From NCBI RefSeq assembly GCF_000002425.4, contig NC_037259.1, forward strand, positions 373,340 to 437,339: DNA of 64,000 bases, given 5' to 3'. Positions 26,264-39,399 of the stretch are shown in pieces; the first letter of the stretch is position 1, and every line of letters starts with the position of its first letter. The notes under the pieces are model-generated. The model was not told the DNA's origin. It searched no databases and saw only the letters and a list, made by a program, of their open reading frames with translations. The translations under genes and the position numbers were made by a program. Origin of the DNA: Physcomitrium patens (Eukaryota > Streptophyta > Bryopsida > Funariales > Funariaceae).

Positions 26264-27800
26264 CCTTTTCTTACATCTTATTTTTGCACTCCATGATCTC
26301 TCAAAAATGACATTTATGATTTATAAATTAGAATTCACTTAACTTTATATTATTTAAAAGCAAAACTTTCTAAAATATTGCCATTATATTAGATATTAGT
26401 CCAATTATTTATAAATAAAGGCATTTTTTAAAGACAAAATGTTAAAACACCTAGTTTTATTTTTTCAAAAAAATGTGATTAACAAACTTTTTTTTTCTTC
26501 TAGTTTTTGTATATAATTCATCAAATACAATCAAATAAATAAATTTATGTACTCACACTTAAAAAATATGGTGTTCTACCAATTAAATGTTTCTTTATAT
26601 ATTTGAGAGCTAAGATAATTATAACATAAACTTCATAGGATATGTACATGACTATTTAATGTAATTACTTTGAATGTTTATAAAAATAGGAAAATGCTAA
26701 AGTGATGTATCCAATTACTAAATCAATTTATTCTATTACATCTATCATTAGAAAAATGGATCATCTTTGGAAACCATCATTACAATCATGGCACTCAACC
26801 TTTTCCCTCTCATATCCATCTTTGCTTCTTTTGTTGTGAGCCTTCTTCATCCCAACCTCCCTTGTTCTCTTTTGTTTCGCTTAATAGGATGGATCAATTT
26901 ATTAATTGGGTGGATCATTTTAACATTTTTCTATAATTATTATTCTTTTAAATCACAAAAAAATTAGAATTAACTTGGTTATGTTTGTATAACAATATTT
27001 TGTGGTTTGTGTCTTATACATTCATTAAAAAAGTCATAGTCTAAAAGTTTTAGAAATATCTCTAGTTTTTAGAAGAAAAATTATGATTTGTAATCTTTGG
27101 CATTTGAAAATAATTTGAAGTGAGAAGAAGTCATGACTAATAATAAATTAATATGTATTATAGTTTTGACCATAATAGCTTAAATCTTAATTATTGTAGT
27201 TGTTGCAGATTTTTTAAAAATTAATTAGTTTTTTTGAGATGTACCTTAAAAAATATATTTGATTTGTCTTCTTAAATTTTTGTGCAAACCACATTTTGAG
27301 ATGTATCTAACAAAAATTCTAAAGAATAATATTATTCATTTCATAAAAGATATAAATGCATTGTTCTTTCATCTTTTGTTTTCATAGTTGATATTTAAAG
27401 TGGAATGCCAATTTGAAAGGACTTCACAAATTTTGCCAATTACCAATTTTAGAATTTGCTTTCTCTTGATCCCTCTTCTAACTATAAAAACTCTTTTTTT
27501 AAACAATAAATAATATTAAAAAATATTATAGATTTTTGTATTTAATAATAAATAACATTAAAAGCACCTTGTAAATCCAAGAAGTCATCAATCAAGGGCG
27601 CTTAACAATAGAATAATGTCACCACCACAAACATTCATTTTTATTTTTGTGACATTTGATAACACCATCTTCTAACTTTGAATATCTCTAAAACCACACA
27701 TAACCTTAATTATGCTAAACACAAGAAAAAAATTCTATGAAATTAAGATATCCATAAGAAACTAACCAGAAATATACGTGACAAATGAACAATAGTTGAC

Positions 27801-28244
27801 AACATTTAACAGTTGCTTAACAAAGAAGCATTCTCAAGGAAAACGTGTTCATAATTTTAGGGTTTTGCCTCCATTTTGTGTGTGTGTGAATGTGTTTTGT
27901 AAGAATAGTCGTCGTTTGAAGGGCGATGGCGATGGGGTGGGATTTTGTTGGAGCTCTCGTGCAGATGGAGCGACACCATAACGCCGCAACAATTTCACCG
28001 ACGTCAAATTTAGGGTTCAAATCCACTGCCATTTTCAGGGTTTTTGCTTGTTTCCGTTGCATTTCCGTCATGGTTTTGCAGCAGCTAACAATCAGACACT
28101 GCAGACTTCAAGGAATCAATCCCGCAACCCCTTGTACGCTTACGGGTTGGGTTGCATTCCCCCCAGAGAATGCGTGGATTCGCATTCGACAGCGAAGAAC
28201 TGCGATACTAACTGGGGTCACCGAATTGCGAAGCAACGACGTTC
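27801..28244 (+). other. Leader region of the tentative 28.2-kb gene
   Basis: Composition changes to balanced at about 27.83 kb. TTTTAGGGTTTTG near 27856 is a telo-box, common in promoters of plant growth and translation genes. Two overlapping ORFs (27926-28273 and 28048-28278) run into the same donor at 28269/28270, but neither joins the downstream frame. Confidence 0.35.
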
Positions 28245-28972
28245 ATGGCAAAAATTGGGTTCATGTACAGTAAGCTGAAGCATTCGGTAATAGAGTAAAG
28301 TTTTGGTCATGTTTTTATCGGCTTCATGTACGTTGATGGTGCGCTCCGAATGAAGCACAATTTTCCGCTGATTTTACAGCCAGGAAGCCTTTCCTTGGAG
28401 CTCCCCGCAATGTGCCCCTTCCGAATGTTGCATCTGTGGAAATTTATAGAAAGAGAAAATTAAAAGCAGCCCAGCTTGGCGTAACGGGTAGTTTGGGTGG
28501 AGTGCGAGGTCGAGCTGGTGGCCAATCCCTTTGCTTCTGTAATCTGCAGAACTGCATGTCCTCTTCCAGTTGCGCAGGTGGGAAGTAAAGGCCTGGGTGT
28601 TTTGATGATTCGGTCCATGGAATTGTTTTTGTCGTCAGATGTTGATGTAACTTTCTCGTGACTTGTTACCCATCCTTGTCAGTTTTCTCAATTCAGTATA
28701 CTGCGGCCTTTACTCAGTGATCGTGGGCACGGCTGTATTATCTGCCAGCTAGCTAGCATTTGCTGAAAGGATCATTGGATTTCATTGGCCTGTATCTTTC
28801 AGGTTTATATCCAGCGGCACCGTTACTGGGATTGCACTCACCAGCTACCAATGGCAGGGCCAGGGGAATTCGTCCTCAGTTGCTGGTGAACATTCGTGTC
28901 TCTTTGCTCTTGTCCGTGCAGAAGCAATTCTTCATCCTTCCCCGAGTTTTAAATTCCTCTCTTACTCCATAA
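28245..28972 (+). CDS. Tentative three-exon gene for a small unknown protein
   Basis: Proposed exons are 28245-28269, 28380-28577 and 28803-28972. The introns have ACA|GTAAGC to TTTTACAG and GCAG|GTGGGA to TTTCAG borders. The reading frame stays open across both junctions and gives 130 residues. The start ATGGCA has a good context, and an in-frame stop lies just upstream. The product begins MAKIGFMYTRKPF, then carries a basic segment (IYRKRKLKAAQ) and a Gly/Arg/Pro-rich part. I do not recognise the family. Support is only the consistent splicing phase, the composition and the compatibility of three separate exons. The C-terminal end after about residue 110 looks less natural, so a further splice is possible. 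The locus could also be non-coding. Confidence 0.3.
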
Positions 28973-31470
28973 CCATGATGCTTCGCTACAGCGACATTTT
29001 GCAATCAGATACCAATTTTAAAATCGCGTGTACACTTTCCGCTTCATGAGTAGCCCTAAATCGTTGAACTTTATTTTCTTCCTCTCGTCGTTGCACGTTT
29101 GCTTGCATCTAACTCCCCTTATGTTAGAGATTCGCAGGTCTGTCAGAGTGGTTGTACATCGCTGCCTGGGGGCATTGTGAAGAGACCTTGGTGGACCTAA
29201 GGATTTGCAGGTTCTGAAGAGTTCTGAAGTTTTTGAAGTGTGATTTGTGAGTGAAGATATGGATATCTTAGTTGCTGATACAAAGCTAACAGTATTTGTC
29301 TACTTTACACTGCAAGCCTATCACGGATTTCTCGTACGACTTGAACCACATCGCTCTGTCTGAAAATCACTTGTGCGCTGATCTTGAGTCCATGGAGTAA
29401 GGCCAACCTTCATCTTGCTCTTGCTCCTTTTTTTTTTTTTTTTTTTTTTTTTTGTTTTTTTTTTCTTGTTTTTCCCAGCACAATGTGAATCACTCTGTTA
29501 CAAAGAATATGAGTAAGACTGACTTATACAAATTAAGAGTGGGACTTCACGTTGCACAAGCGGGTCGAACGTCTGCAGCTACTTCGCATGGTCACTGGTA
29601 GGTAACGTCGTTTGAGCGGTGGGCTACATTCGACGCTTTGGATTGGCGTGCTTGGAATACAATAGTTATCAACGAAAAACGGAAGAAACCAGCGAAGTCG
29701 TTTTCTCGGTTTCCTGTTTGTGATATATGGAGTCACGTTTTCAGAGACTCATGACTTCTCGGAGGAATTTTGGCTCAAGGTTGCTTTACACGACGATATT
29801 TTAGATGTCCAAGAAGGACGAAGGTGTGCAATGCAATGTAATATTTGCTCCATAAATCTTTCCTTTGGATGCACATTCTGCAGCCTGTCGAATGACTGAT
29901 CTTCACGAGTAAGCCCCCAGAGTCTTGGAAGAAGATGGTGTGCCTCAATTTTAACTTCGAACCTTGGGAGGAATTTGCTATCAATCACTTAGGATATTTT
30001 CGTTCCTCCCTTATTATGTGACTGCCTCTCTAGGTTTTTGATGAACCTGGTCGACATGCTCTGCATGCGTTTGTGTCATTCAATTCGTGACATTGATATA
30101 TACTCCGGCTGAGAATTCAATACTCACGATCTCTCCTTTCACACATATCCACCTGTCTGGTTTTTTTGATGTGGTTTCTGACGACGGCCATATAACATAG
30201 AAGCCGAAACTATCTTTCTAGTGGGCGGCTCCACTGGATATTGACGATCAGGCCGGCGAACATCCGAGACAAGTTATCTTGTAATCTTCTTCTTCGAAAG
30301 CCAGGAACAGTGCGTGCAGGCCCTCAATTTGATCCTTGGCTAGGTACGCATCAACACTGTAGACACACAAACGTGAATTACTCCAATATTCTCTCAGTCG
30401 GCCCGGGATCACCAACTTGACTAGTCTTGGTCGATATTATTGGAAGTTCGTTGAGCAGGCATAATCTCCTCAGCTCACACTCGCATTCCCACGCATACAC
30501 AATCAAAGGCTGTCGTGCGAGGTCAGTACAGTTGTATCCATGTGCCTAGAAACCAAGCGATTCTCCCATCAAGCCATAATCTTGTACTGCCTCTTCCCAT
30601 ATTTACGGCTTGGAGAGGGAGTTTGCAGGGAGAGAGCACACGTGTAGATAAGGAGGGAGGAGCATGACAATGACGATCAGTGAGGAGGCGGAAATCTCGA
30701 GGTGGCGTTGTGTGCAGAGGCTTTGGCGCTTGGATGTCGAGCCGCGCCAGACACGCCCCTGTCATCTCCGGCGGAGCCGCAACCTCGCTTTTAACCCGCA
30801 GGGTGTGGCACTCGTCACAGACGAAACAAAGGTGCTACCCATGCTGTGTGCCTACCGCCGATGACCTCTCCCTCCTTCTCCTCCTCCTCATGATGCAACA
30901 AGCTTGTTCCACTGGAATCCTGTGGAGGACCCAACAATCTACAGCACAGACCCAATAACGTGCATGCACAGTGCCAGCGTCTTCCTGCCAAGGGCCCCTC
31001 CTGACATGCTGCAGCAGAGCATCCAGATCAACAAGCCTTCACTTCACCAGTCAGTAAGAGGCTGGAATCACCACATCTCTTGGATATTTGACCTCACAGA
31101 TTTTGTTTTGTTTATTTATTTTTGTTTTTTTAAATAGTTGGTTATTATTTTGTTACTGTTTTTCGTCTTAGGGCTCTCGGAGCTCGGTCAGAACGACTCT
31201 GTGCGCCATGACTTAAAGCACCAATTGCGTCAAAAGGGGGACATGACAAACAACGCCAGGCCTCTCGAGGAATGTTGCAATAGACCCTTTCTCCAATCTC
31301 CCTCTCAATGGATCTTATTGAATAGCAAGAGGCTATCGCCTTCTACAAATTCGACCGTGAAAAAGCGCCCACATCCAATTCATCATACTATATACTATAC
31401 AACAGTAAGGGTGAGTCTCTACCATCCAGATTTTCCAGAAGTTATGCTAGATTGTTTTAATGTATAGAAT
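28973..31470. other. GC-balanced region without assignable gene
   Basis: About 2.5 kb with genic composition but only short ORFs on both strands and no domain I recognise. It contains T-rich tracts at 29429-29464 and may represent the 3' part of the 28.2-kb transcript, a long non-coding RNA or decayed genes. 30.5-31.0 kb is the most GC-rich part. Confidence 0.4.
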
Positions 31471-32383
31471 TGAAAGTTGACATAAATCGGAAGGTACAGG
31501 AATGGGAAGGTACACAAACTATACAAAGAAATGGTAATGGCATGATTTGTGCTTGCAAAGTTGGTTGTTAATGGCTTTTCTAAGTGGAAGGAAGGCCTTG
31601 AAGCACTAATTGTAGTCCTTGGCCAAAAACCTTGATTGTAGTTGTTTGTATCTTAAGATGTAGAAGATTTTACTTCAATCATCCTACATGTCTTGTATTG
31701 GATTTTGTATATTCCAAGATGGGGACTTGAAATGCTATCCAAGAGCTATTTGGAATTTTGAAAGAAATTTATATTCCAATTCTTTTTAAGTATTGACTTT
31801 CATATTTTTAAAACACATTTTAAAAGGTTTTATAACAAATTGCACTTAAGACAATTGCCAACTTAAGATAGGTTCTTAAATTTAGATCAAATAACAATGT
31901 TTTTACAGAACCAAGGTTTTAGAATAGCTATAGAGTTAGATGTAAGATAGAAGCTTGAATTAAAAGCCAAAAATTTGTTAATTAATAAGAAAAAATTAAA
32001 ATTCATTAATTATTTGAATCTTTTGATTTTTTTTTTTTGTCAATTTTGCCTAAATACCGATTATTACATTAAAGATCAAAATCAAAGTATAAATTATTAT
32101 ATTATGTAAAATTTAGTCTAAAATTGCATTAAATATATAATTATAAAATAAATTTAACTTATTTTAAAGTTCTTTTTGAAATAAAAAAATAAATATGTAT
32201 TGTGTTTAAAAAATCTTATTTTAGTAATTTTAATTGTCTTAAAATTCTCAAATTAATTAATTTTATTTTTTATCAATTTTAAATAATATACTTATTAATA
32301 TCTATCTTATCTAAATATGGCTTTACTTAGATAATTTTAAGATTATTTACATGCCCTTTATTCATTTCTAAGGCAATTGACTA
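31471..32383. other. AT-rich spacer before the retroelement cluster
   Basis: No gene or identifiable element is seen. Composition falls gradually from the gene-like region into AT-rich DNA. Confidence 0.55.
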
Positions 32384-32945
32384 TGTTTTGTCAAGGATAA
32401 AGACTCAATGAAGGAAAATATACACCAAAAGGCTATCTCGATATAATAAGTCAAAATATAAACAAGTAGGTATATTAAAAGGAAACTGGAATGGCTATTG
32501 CCACAAGACAAGAAACTAAAGACTCTTGAACCTGGACTAGAAGCAAGAAAGGAGTTGACAAGAGTGAAGAAGCCTTCACTCTTGTCTCTATATATACTAT
32601 CTAACTAGGGGCTACGTAGCGACGTTCTATAGGACCTCCAATATGTGTTGACTTTGTAGGACACATGCCTTGACTTACAAGGCAAGTTTTTCTACATGTG
32701 GGCCACATAGTTAGCTTGATCTTCAAGCTAACAACATGTGTGGCACATGGCCAACTTGTTGACCACGTTTCTAATCCAAAAAGTCAATTAAAGACACCTA
32801 TGAAGTCAAAGCAACGTCTAGGAAGTTTCTAAGAAGCTTCTATATTAAATATTATAGAATTAACTTACTTTTATCTACTTTTACTTACTTCTACCTATTT
32901 CTATATGTAATTATTAGCTTACATGATTATGGCCGTGACATGTTT
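32384..32945 (-). mobile_element. Solo LTR with TGTTT target-site duplication
   Basis: The LTR occupies 32389-32940 (552 bp), begins TG and ends CA on either strand, and is flanked by the perfect 5-bp duplication TGTTT at 32384-32388 and 32941-32945. Read on the minus strand it starts TGTCACGGCCATAATCATG and contains a TATA-like AGTATATATAG near 32600. It aligns by eye, in inverted orientation, with 41303-41888, the 3' LTR of the decayed element next door. No internal region accompanies it, so it fits a solo LTR left by recombination between two LTRs. It also holds a heat-shock-element-like GGAAGTTTCTAAGAAGCTTC at 32821-32840. Confidence 0.88.
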
Positions 32946-33349
32946 TGATTTTATAAATATGGGCTTTACTAACACCTCTTTAGTCATTAAATGGTTTTTA
33001 CTTAATATTTTTAATACCATTCTATTTTTTTTTATCTTTAATTTCTTTCAAATTCATAAATTTTGATCCTTACTTGATAAATTTTAAGATTAAATATAAT
33101 ATTCTTTTATTGATTCAAAACAATCCTATAAACAATTCTAATCAAACATCAAAAAATCTTAAATCAAATCCTAAGTAATCCAAAACAATCTTTATAAAAT
33201 CTTAAAATGAATCTATCAATCTTTATCAAAATTCTAATCAAAATTTAAAAAATTCTTTTCGAATCCCAACAAAATTCTAATAAAATCCTTAAAATAACTT
33301 AAAAATATTCAAATTAATTTAAAAAAATCGTACACAAATCCTAAACAAA
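32946..33349. repeat. Low-complexity AATC/TAAT-rich block
   Basis: Mostly variations of AATCCTAAATCAAATTCTAAT from about 33060 to 33345, similar to 37740-38170. This may be an eroded satellite-like array or a strongly deaminated repeat. No coding potential. Confidence 0.5.
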
Positions 33350-35335
33350 TGTCTAGAATATACATATTTATTTAGATAAGAAGTGCTAACTAGAAGATAA
33401 ATATAAGTAGATTTGATATTTTTTTTATGAAATAGCTTTTTAAAAGCTTCATGGACATATATTTGATTTTATACATATTTATAATTAATTGATAGATTAG
33501 AAACTTAGCAATAAGTTAGCCATATGTTACACATGTGGGTAGCTTGTGATACAAGCTAATAATGTGGCACATATAGAGAAAACTTACCTTGCAAGTTAAA
33601 ATATGTGTTTTGTAAATTGAATACGTATTGAAAGTTCTATAGAACATTGCCACATTGCCATATTGTGGTTTGGCTACCATATAAAAATAATACACATATT
33701 TATTTAATATACAATTTATTATATAATATAATGAGAGCCATATTATTAGATTTTAATTAGTTATAAAATATGATTAGATTGCTACTTTGAAGTAATTAGT
33801 CTAAAAGAGCTACTATTGAGGTTGATTTTTTATATTGATAATAATTTTTATACATTTTGAGCCACCTTTATTAGACATTGGTGACTCTTGAAATCTTGTT
33901 CTATTTCTTTTAATTGATGTTTAAGGCACATATTATCTAAAACTTATTAGAAAAAAGATTAGAGAAGGATTTTTGCATAAAAAAGGATAATTAAGCTATC
34001 CATATAGATAAATAGAAATGAATGATGAAAAGCTCTATTCCTATTAGCCAAAAGTCATATCCAATGGACTTCAAGGAAGCTACACAAGGCCTTATTACAA
34101 ATTAGGCTTATTCTTTTGAGAACATTTAAACATCGGAGGTTAGGGTTGTCAAATTTAGGATTTTAGATACGTTTTTGGTAAATTTCTTGTGTGATTTTGA
34201 GTTTTTGTGAAGGAAATTATAACACATGTATATAAAGGGCTTTTGAAGTTCGGATTGTACAATTGAAAATTTGGTTAAAAAGGCTATATTTTCATTAAAA
34301 AAATAAAATATTTGAGGTCTAGTAAGAAAAACAACAACTGCTTGAAGATAGTGCTTCTAAATTAAGGTTTGTTAATGAACCAATTTCATGAGGGATTTGG
34401 TTCCATCAATATCTTAGACATTTAGACGAATCTTTAGCTAAAATTTATAATAAATTTTTATTATTATGTTATAAAGCTATATAATAAATTTTGTAAAATT
34501 TAAATTTTGGATTTTTAAGATATGAAGATAATAATATTTAAGTGCTTATAAATTGAAATTTAGAGTACCTACTAGGATTTCTAAGATACCAAATAATATG
34601 TAGTAAATTTATGGTTGATTTTTTTTGTGGTAAAGCTTAATAATAAATTTTAAATTACTTAGAAATTTGAAAAAAATTGAATAATTGAATTAAGAGATAT
34701 GAAATTTTAAAATTTGAGGAGAAAAATTCTATTATAGAAAAAAAATATTTTGAAAGGATTTTGCTACAATTTGAGCATTTTATCCAAATTTATGGAGTTT
34801 TTGAGAGCTAAGACTTTGTATCTATGATAAACATGGAGATATGGAATTATGATACAATTATGATATAAAAATAAGTTTTTAAAAAGAAATTATGGTTTTT
34901 CTTTAAAATTATTAAGTATCTAAGTTATTGGCAAATGATTAGTTATGATTTGGTATAACAAACGATGTTAAAGAATTTTAAGATGCTCTAAAAAGCCTTA
35001 TGTACAAACCTTTTTAAATATAAAAGGTTTTTATTAGTAGAATTTATTTTGATATTGTTGCATTTATTTGTCTTTTATATTAATAATAAATCACATATTG
35101 GAGCTTGACTAATAAATTAAAGCTAAATTTGGTAATCCAAAAAAACAATAAAAGTAAAAAATAAGGAGTATGATGGTCAATAAAGATAATGTAGAGAGAA
35201 ACAATTTTTTCAATTACAACAAAAATTATTTGGTTAGAATTTTTTGCAATATCTAATTATGATCTTATTCTTTCTTTAAAACTTTCATATTATTTCATAA
35301 TAGATGTTTTTTTAGGACATAACAATTACAAAGCC

Positions 35336-36442
35336 TCTATTATGTTAGATGCAAGAGCCTTAACTTGTTTTTTAAATAAAGATTTTTTTTAAAAAAAATA
35401 TATCTTTAATAAAAAAAAACTAAATTCATGCATATCAAAATCATAGATGGTCATTTTTTTTTATTTATTATTTTTTTAATCTTTTAGAGATGTTATCCTG
35501 AAATTATATATATATATATAGAAAAAAATCATTATTATAGCTTGGTAGTATTTAATATTATTAAATATTATTTTAATCTAATCTTTTTATATTGATCATG
35601 GCTAAAAAAATATAATCTTTGAATAGATTAATTTCTTATAATCTTGTTTTTTTTATAGCATAATCAAGACTTATGCTAACTAAGTAGAAAGTCATAACTT
35701 TAATAGAAACAAATTTTTATTTGTAGGTACAATAGCTTTTATGTACGTTATAAAAAAATATTATCTTTTATTATTTATACTTTATCAATGATGCAAAAAT
35801 ATTAAACTAAACTAATATAAAGATTATCAAGATGTTTTTGAAAAATAAAATAAAATATATTTTTAGAATACTATCTTCATAATTACTTGATTTATCTTTA
35901 AGGAACTCAATTGCTATTTGGACCAATCTATAACTCATCACAAAATGAATTATCTTCATTCAAGTAATATATTAATAAAAATTTGGTCAAAAATTTTATG
36001 TATTATTTAAAATCTTAAGCACAAGTACCTATTTTGTTTGTAAAAATAAAATATAGATTATTTTGTATTTTATAGATTATTTAGAATTTAATAAGATTAC
36101 CATTAAGAATACATACCTTCTACCTTTAATACTAAGATTTCTTGATCAATTAATCACACAAAGATCTATATAAAAACATATCTATAAAAAATATATAATT
36201 TAATATATATTAAAAAAGAAAGATGAATGAAAGATTGCATTTTGAACTAGATGTAGACATTTTAAATATAAATTTATACCTTTTGGACTTACAATTGTAC
36301 CAATTGCTTTTCATCATCTAATGAATGATGTTTTTTAAAATATTTTTATTTATTATCTTAATAATATTTTAATCTATTCTACAAAGATAGTAGAGTATGA
36401 ATTTTATATTTATCATGTGTTACAAAAACTTAAAAATACAAG

Positions 36443-36503
<61 letters not shown>

Positions 36504-37620
36504 CATACAATTAAAATTATTTTTTTAAGATAAATAATTTTAAATAATGGCTTTATAATTGATCTTTGTTAAAGTAATGTTACAAACATCAATGTTGTGG
36601 ACATGAATGTTATAGATGTTTGTGTCACAAATATGAGTATCATAGACATTTTTTATTTTGATAATATTGTCATCAAAATAAAAATAGAATAAATTACTTT
36701 ATAGATGATATTACCTTAGATAATTATTAGTAGTCAAAAGATTAGTTCTTAGAATGTAAAAGGGCCAATAAATGGATAAGCCACAAGATCAAGGACCAAG
36801 AGATAATATTAATAGGATAAAGTATCTATTAGGAAATATTTATAGATTAGATAAGAAAATGAAGTATATACTATAGAATATTCTAATTGTAGGTAAGATG
36901 TTAAAAAATATATTAGATATATCATTTGATGAATGTATAGGTTAAAAGATGTAAGTTGTCTATTAAGGCACAAATACCACCTATAAGTAAAGAATATTAG
37001 AAAGTGAGAGTTATCTTACTTTGTGACACTTTTCTTTGTGTGCAACCTTATTGATGCTAAATGTTGAGACTTCTAACATGTATATCTTTGATAATCTTAA
37101 GAAAGTTTAAACTATCTTAGATTGGAAGATTACAAGAATATTAAAAAACATGCAATATTTTTAAGTAGTTATCAATTACTATCAATTTTTTATAAAGATC
37201 TTTTTTCAAATTGCAGCTCTATTGATATATTTGACTTGTAAAGACAAACTTAAGTAGAAAAAAGGAGCCAAAATAACATTTGAAGCTTTAGAAACAACTT
37301 TTATTACAATCTTAAAATGTGTTGATTTTTTGATGTATTTTTTTTTTATAGAAACAAATATATCAATTTTTTTTTAATGCAATATTATCACAAATAGGAG
37401 CATATGTCAAATTTAACATAGTATCTTTTTATTCAAAAAAAATTTTAACAATCAAAATCAATAATGTAATCCACAATAAAGAAATTCTTGAAATAGTAGA
37501 TTTTTTTTAAAAAAAACGACATTATTTGAAAGATGCTTCTAGTTCAATGAATATTTATAAAAATCATAAAAAAATTAAATACTTTTTATCAACACGTGTT
37601 TTGAATTGCTACTAAGCTTG
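35336..37620 (+). pseudogene. Decayed pol: protease, reverse transcriptase and RNase H blocks
   Basis: Aligned by eye with 59391-61130 of the preserved element. The stretches at 35336-35395 (protease active-site region), 35890-36180 and 36215-36430 (reverse transcriptase palm) and 37110-37620 (end of reverse transcriptase and RNase H) keep codon spacing, but most C and G positions have become T and A. An unrelated segment of about 600 bp, including a 55-bp (TA)n at 36447-36501, interrupts the reading between reverse transcriptase and RNase H. Not functional. Confidence 0.78.
36447..36501. repeat. (TA)n microsatellite, longest in the window
   Basis: About 27 uninterrupted TA units inside the decayed retroelement. 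The long perfect run in an otherwise eroded element suggests recent expansion. Confidence 0.92.
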
Positions 37621-37649
37621 TTATTATATAACATGTTGATTTGGTTGAA

Positions 37650-39380
37650 ATTTACACTAAAAACTTGGTTGTAAAAAGTAATTTGAAAATTATAACAAAT
37701 AAAGTTTTTGATAATTATAATTGGATTTTAAATAAATTATAATTAAAATTTAACCAATTCTAAAGAAAAATTAAAAAATTAAAAAAGAATCATAATAAAA
37801 ATCTAATAAATTTCCAAAGAATTCGAATTTTTTTCCTCAAAAAACAAAAAATTACTAAAACAATTATTAAAAAATGTAAAAATATTTAAAAAATACTATA
37901 ATAAATTCTTAGTAGATTATAATAAAATTCTAATAAAATTCTAAAAAATATTAATTAAATTTTAATTAAATAATAATCAAATCTTAATCAATTTTTAATC
38001 AAATTCTAGTTAAATTTTAATTAAGTTTTAAACAATTTTAAATAAATTTTAACCAATTTTAAATAAATTCTAATAAAATCTCACTATAAATTCTTAATAA
38101 ATCCTAACTAAATCTTTATCAAATCCTATAGCAAATTAAAACTTTAATACCTTATAGTTTAATCATTGATTTTAACTTATATTTTGATTAATTCTCAATC
38201 TCTTCATTATAAGAAAATACAAAAAATTTTGAAAAGATTGAACATATTAAATGAGAGATAAATATTATAATTTTCTTGGGTGTCAACTGGCTTCTTTTTC
38301 CAACCTGATTCTGATCTTTGAATACCAATGTCTCTTAATTTCACCATCCAATTTTTCTCTAATGTTTCAAAAAATTTAGAAATTAAGTTTGTTACTTATG
38401 TGCCAATTTTTATTTCAATCTAATTGGCAAATAGTTGCAAATTTTAGAAACCTTCATTGATCTTCTAACTCCAATTTCCAAGATCCTAATTAATTTTAGC
38501 TTCAATAACCTTAAATTTAACTATTTGAAATGTTCTAAAATATGTATTTTTTTTATTTCTTTAAATTAAAGCATCCTTCAAATAACCCTTATTTAGCAAA
38601 GATCTTACAAAGTTATTAAAAACTCAAAGCACTCAAAACAAATATCCAAAGAATCTCTCTCTTATTTGTTCATGAATCTATTTTCTATTCAACTAAAGAA
38701 TCTTAGAATTACTATAGATATAAAATTTTGTGCTTTGAGATTTGATAATAATTATGGTTCATAATTAGTCGTCTTTGGATATCAATTTTTAGGTTTTAAT
38801 GATAATTTTTACTAAAAATAACTCTTAAATCTCTCTTAAAGATGTCTATATTCTTTTTTTTCTAATCTACTTTGTTTTGTCTTATTTATAGCCCTTCAAA
38901 ATATATAGAAGCCATTTTTACATAAAAAAATTAATACTGAATATTTTTATTAAATTCCTATCTTTTACTTATGTTTTGAAACTATATTTTTTAATTAAGC
39001 TTTTTTGTAATAGAATCCATATTTTTATCTTTCATCATATAGTTGTGTTACAACACAATACTATTGAAGCAAGTTGTTGAAATGATTTGTATTTAATATC
39101 ATTTATTGGCCAAAAATCAATAAGATTTGTAAGATGCTTCTTTTATACATTCTTATATTTTAGCAAAAGAAAGAGATGTAACTTTTTATCTACAACATAT
39201 TGTTCTTTTGAAGCCAAAGGAATTTTATTTTTGAGCAATGAAATCAAAATTAATTCTTGATTCAACATTTTTAGATTAAATTCAATCAAATATGTCTTCA
39301 AATTTTCTTATGAATAATATTAAGAATAATTATTCTAAATCTTATAATACTTCGAAGTTTGAATTCAAGAACAATCTTTT
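37650..39380. repeat. Low-complexity insertion inside the decayed element
   Basis: The first half (37740-38170) consists of degenerate TTTTAATCAAATTCTAAT units, the same style as 33060-33345. The second half is less simple AT-rich DNA without identifiable domains. It separates RNase H from integrase, which are nearly adjacent in the preserved element, so it is probably one or more nested old insertions. Confidence 0.5.
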
Positions 39381-39399
39381 TAATTTAAAGGGATGCTTG

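Larger units (their letters stand above)
25217..27800. other. AT-rich spacer with dense simple repeats
   Basis: No gene is seen. The interval carries (CA)n/(TA)n at 25480-25513, (TA)n at 25791-25812 and 26136-26162, the compound repeat at 25959-26000, and a poly(T) tract at about 26231-26262. Short ORFs look random. Confidence 0.6.

Noticed and set aside
27926..28278. ORFs of 115 and 76 codons before the tentative small-protein gene
   Set aside because: Both run into the donor at 28270 in phases that do not continue into the open frame of the next exon.
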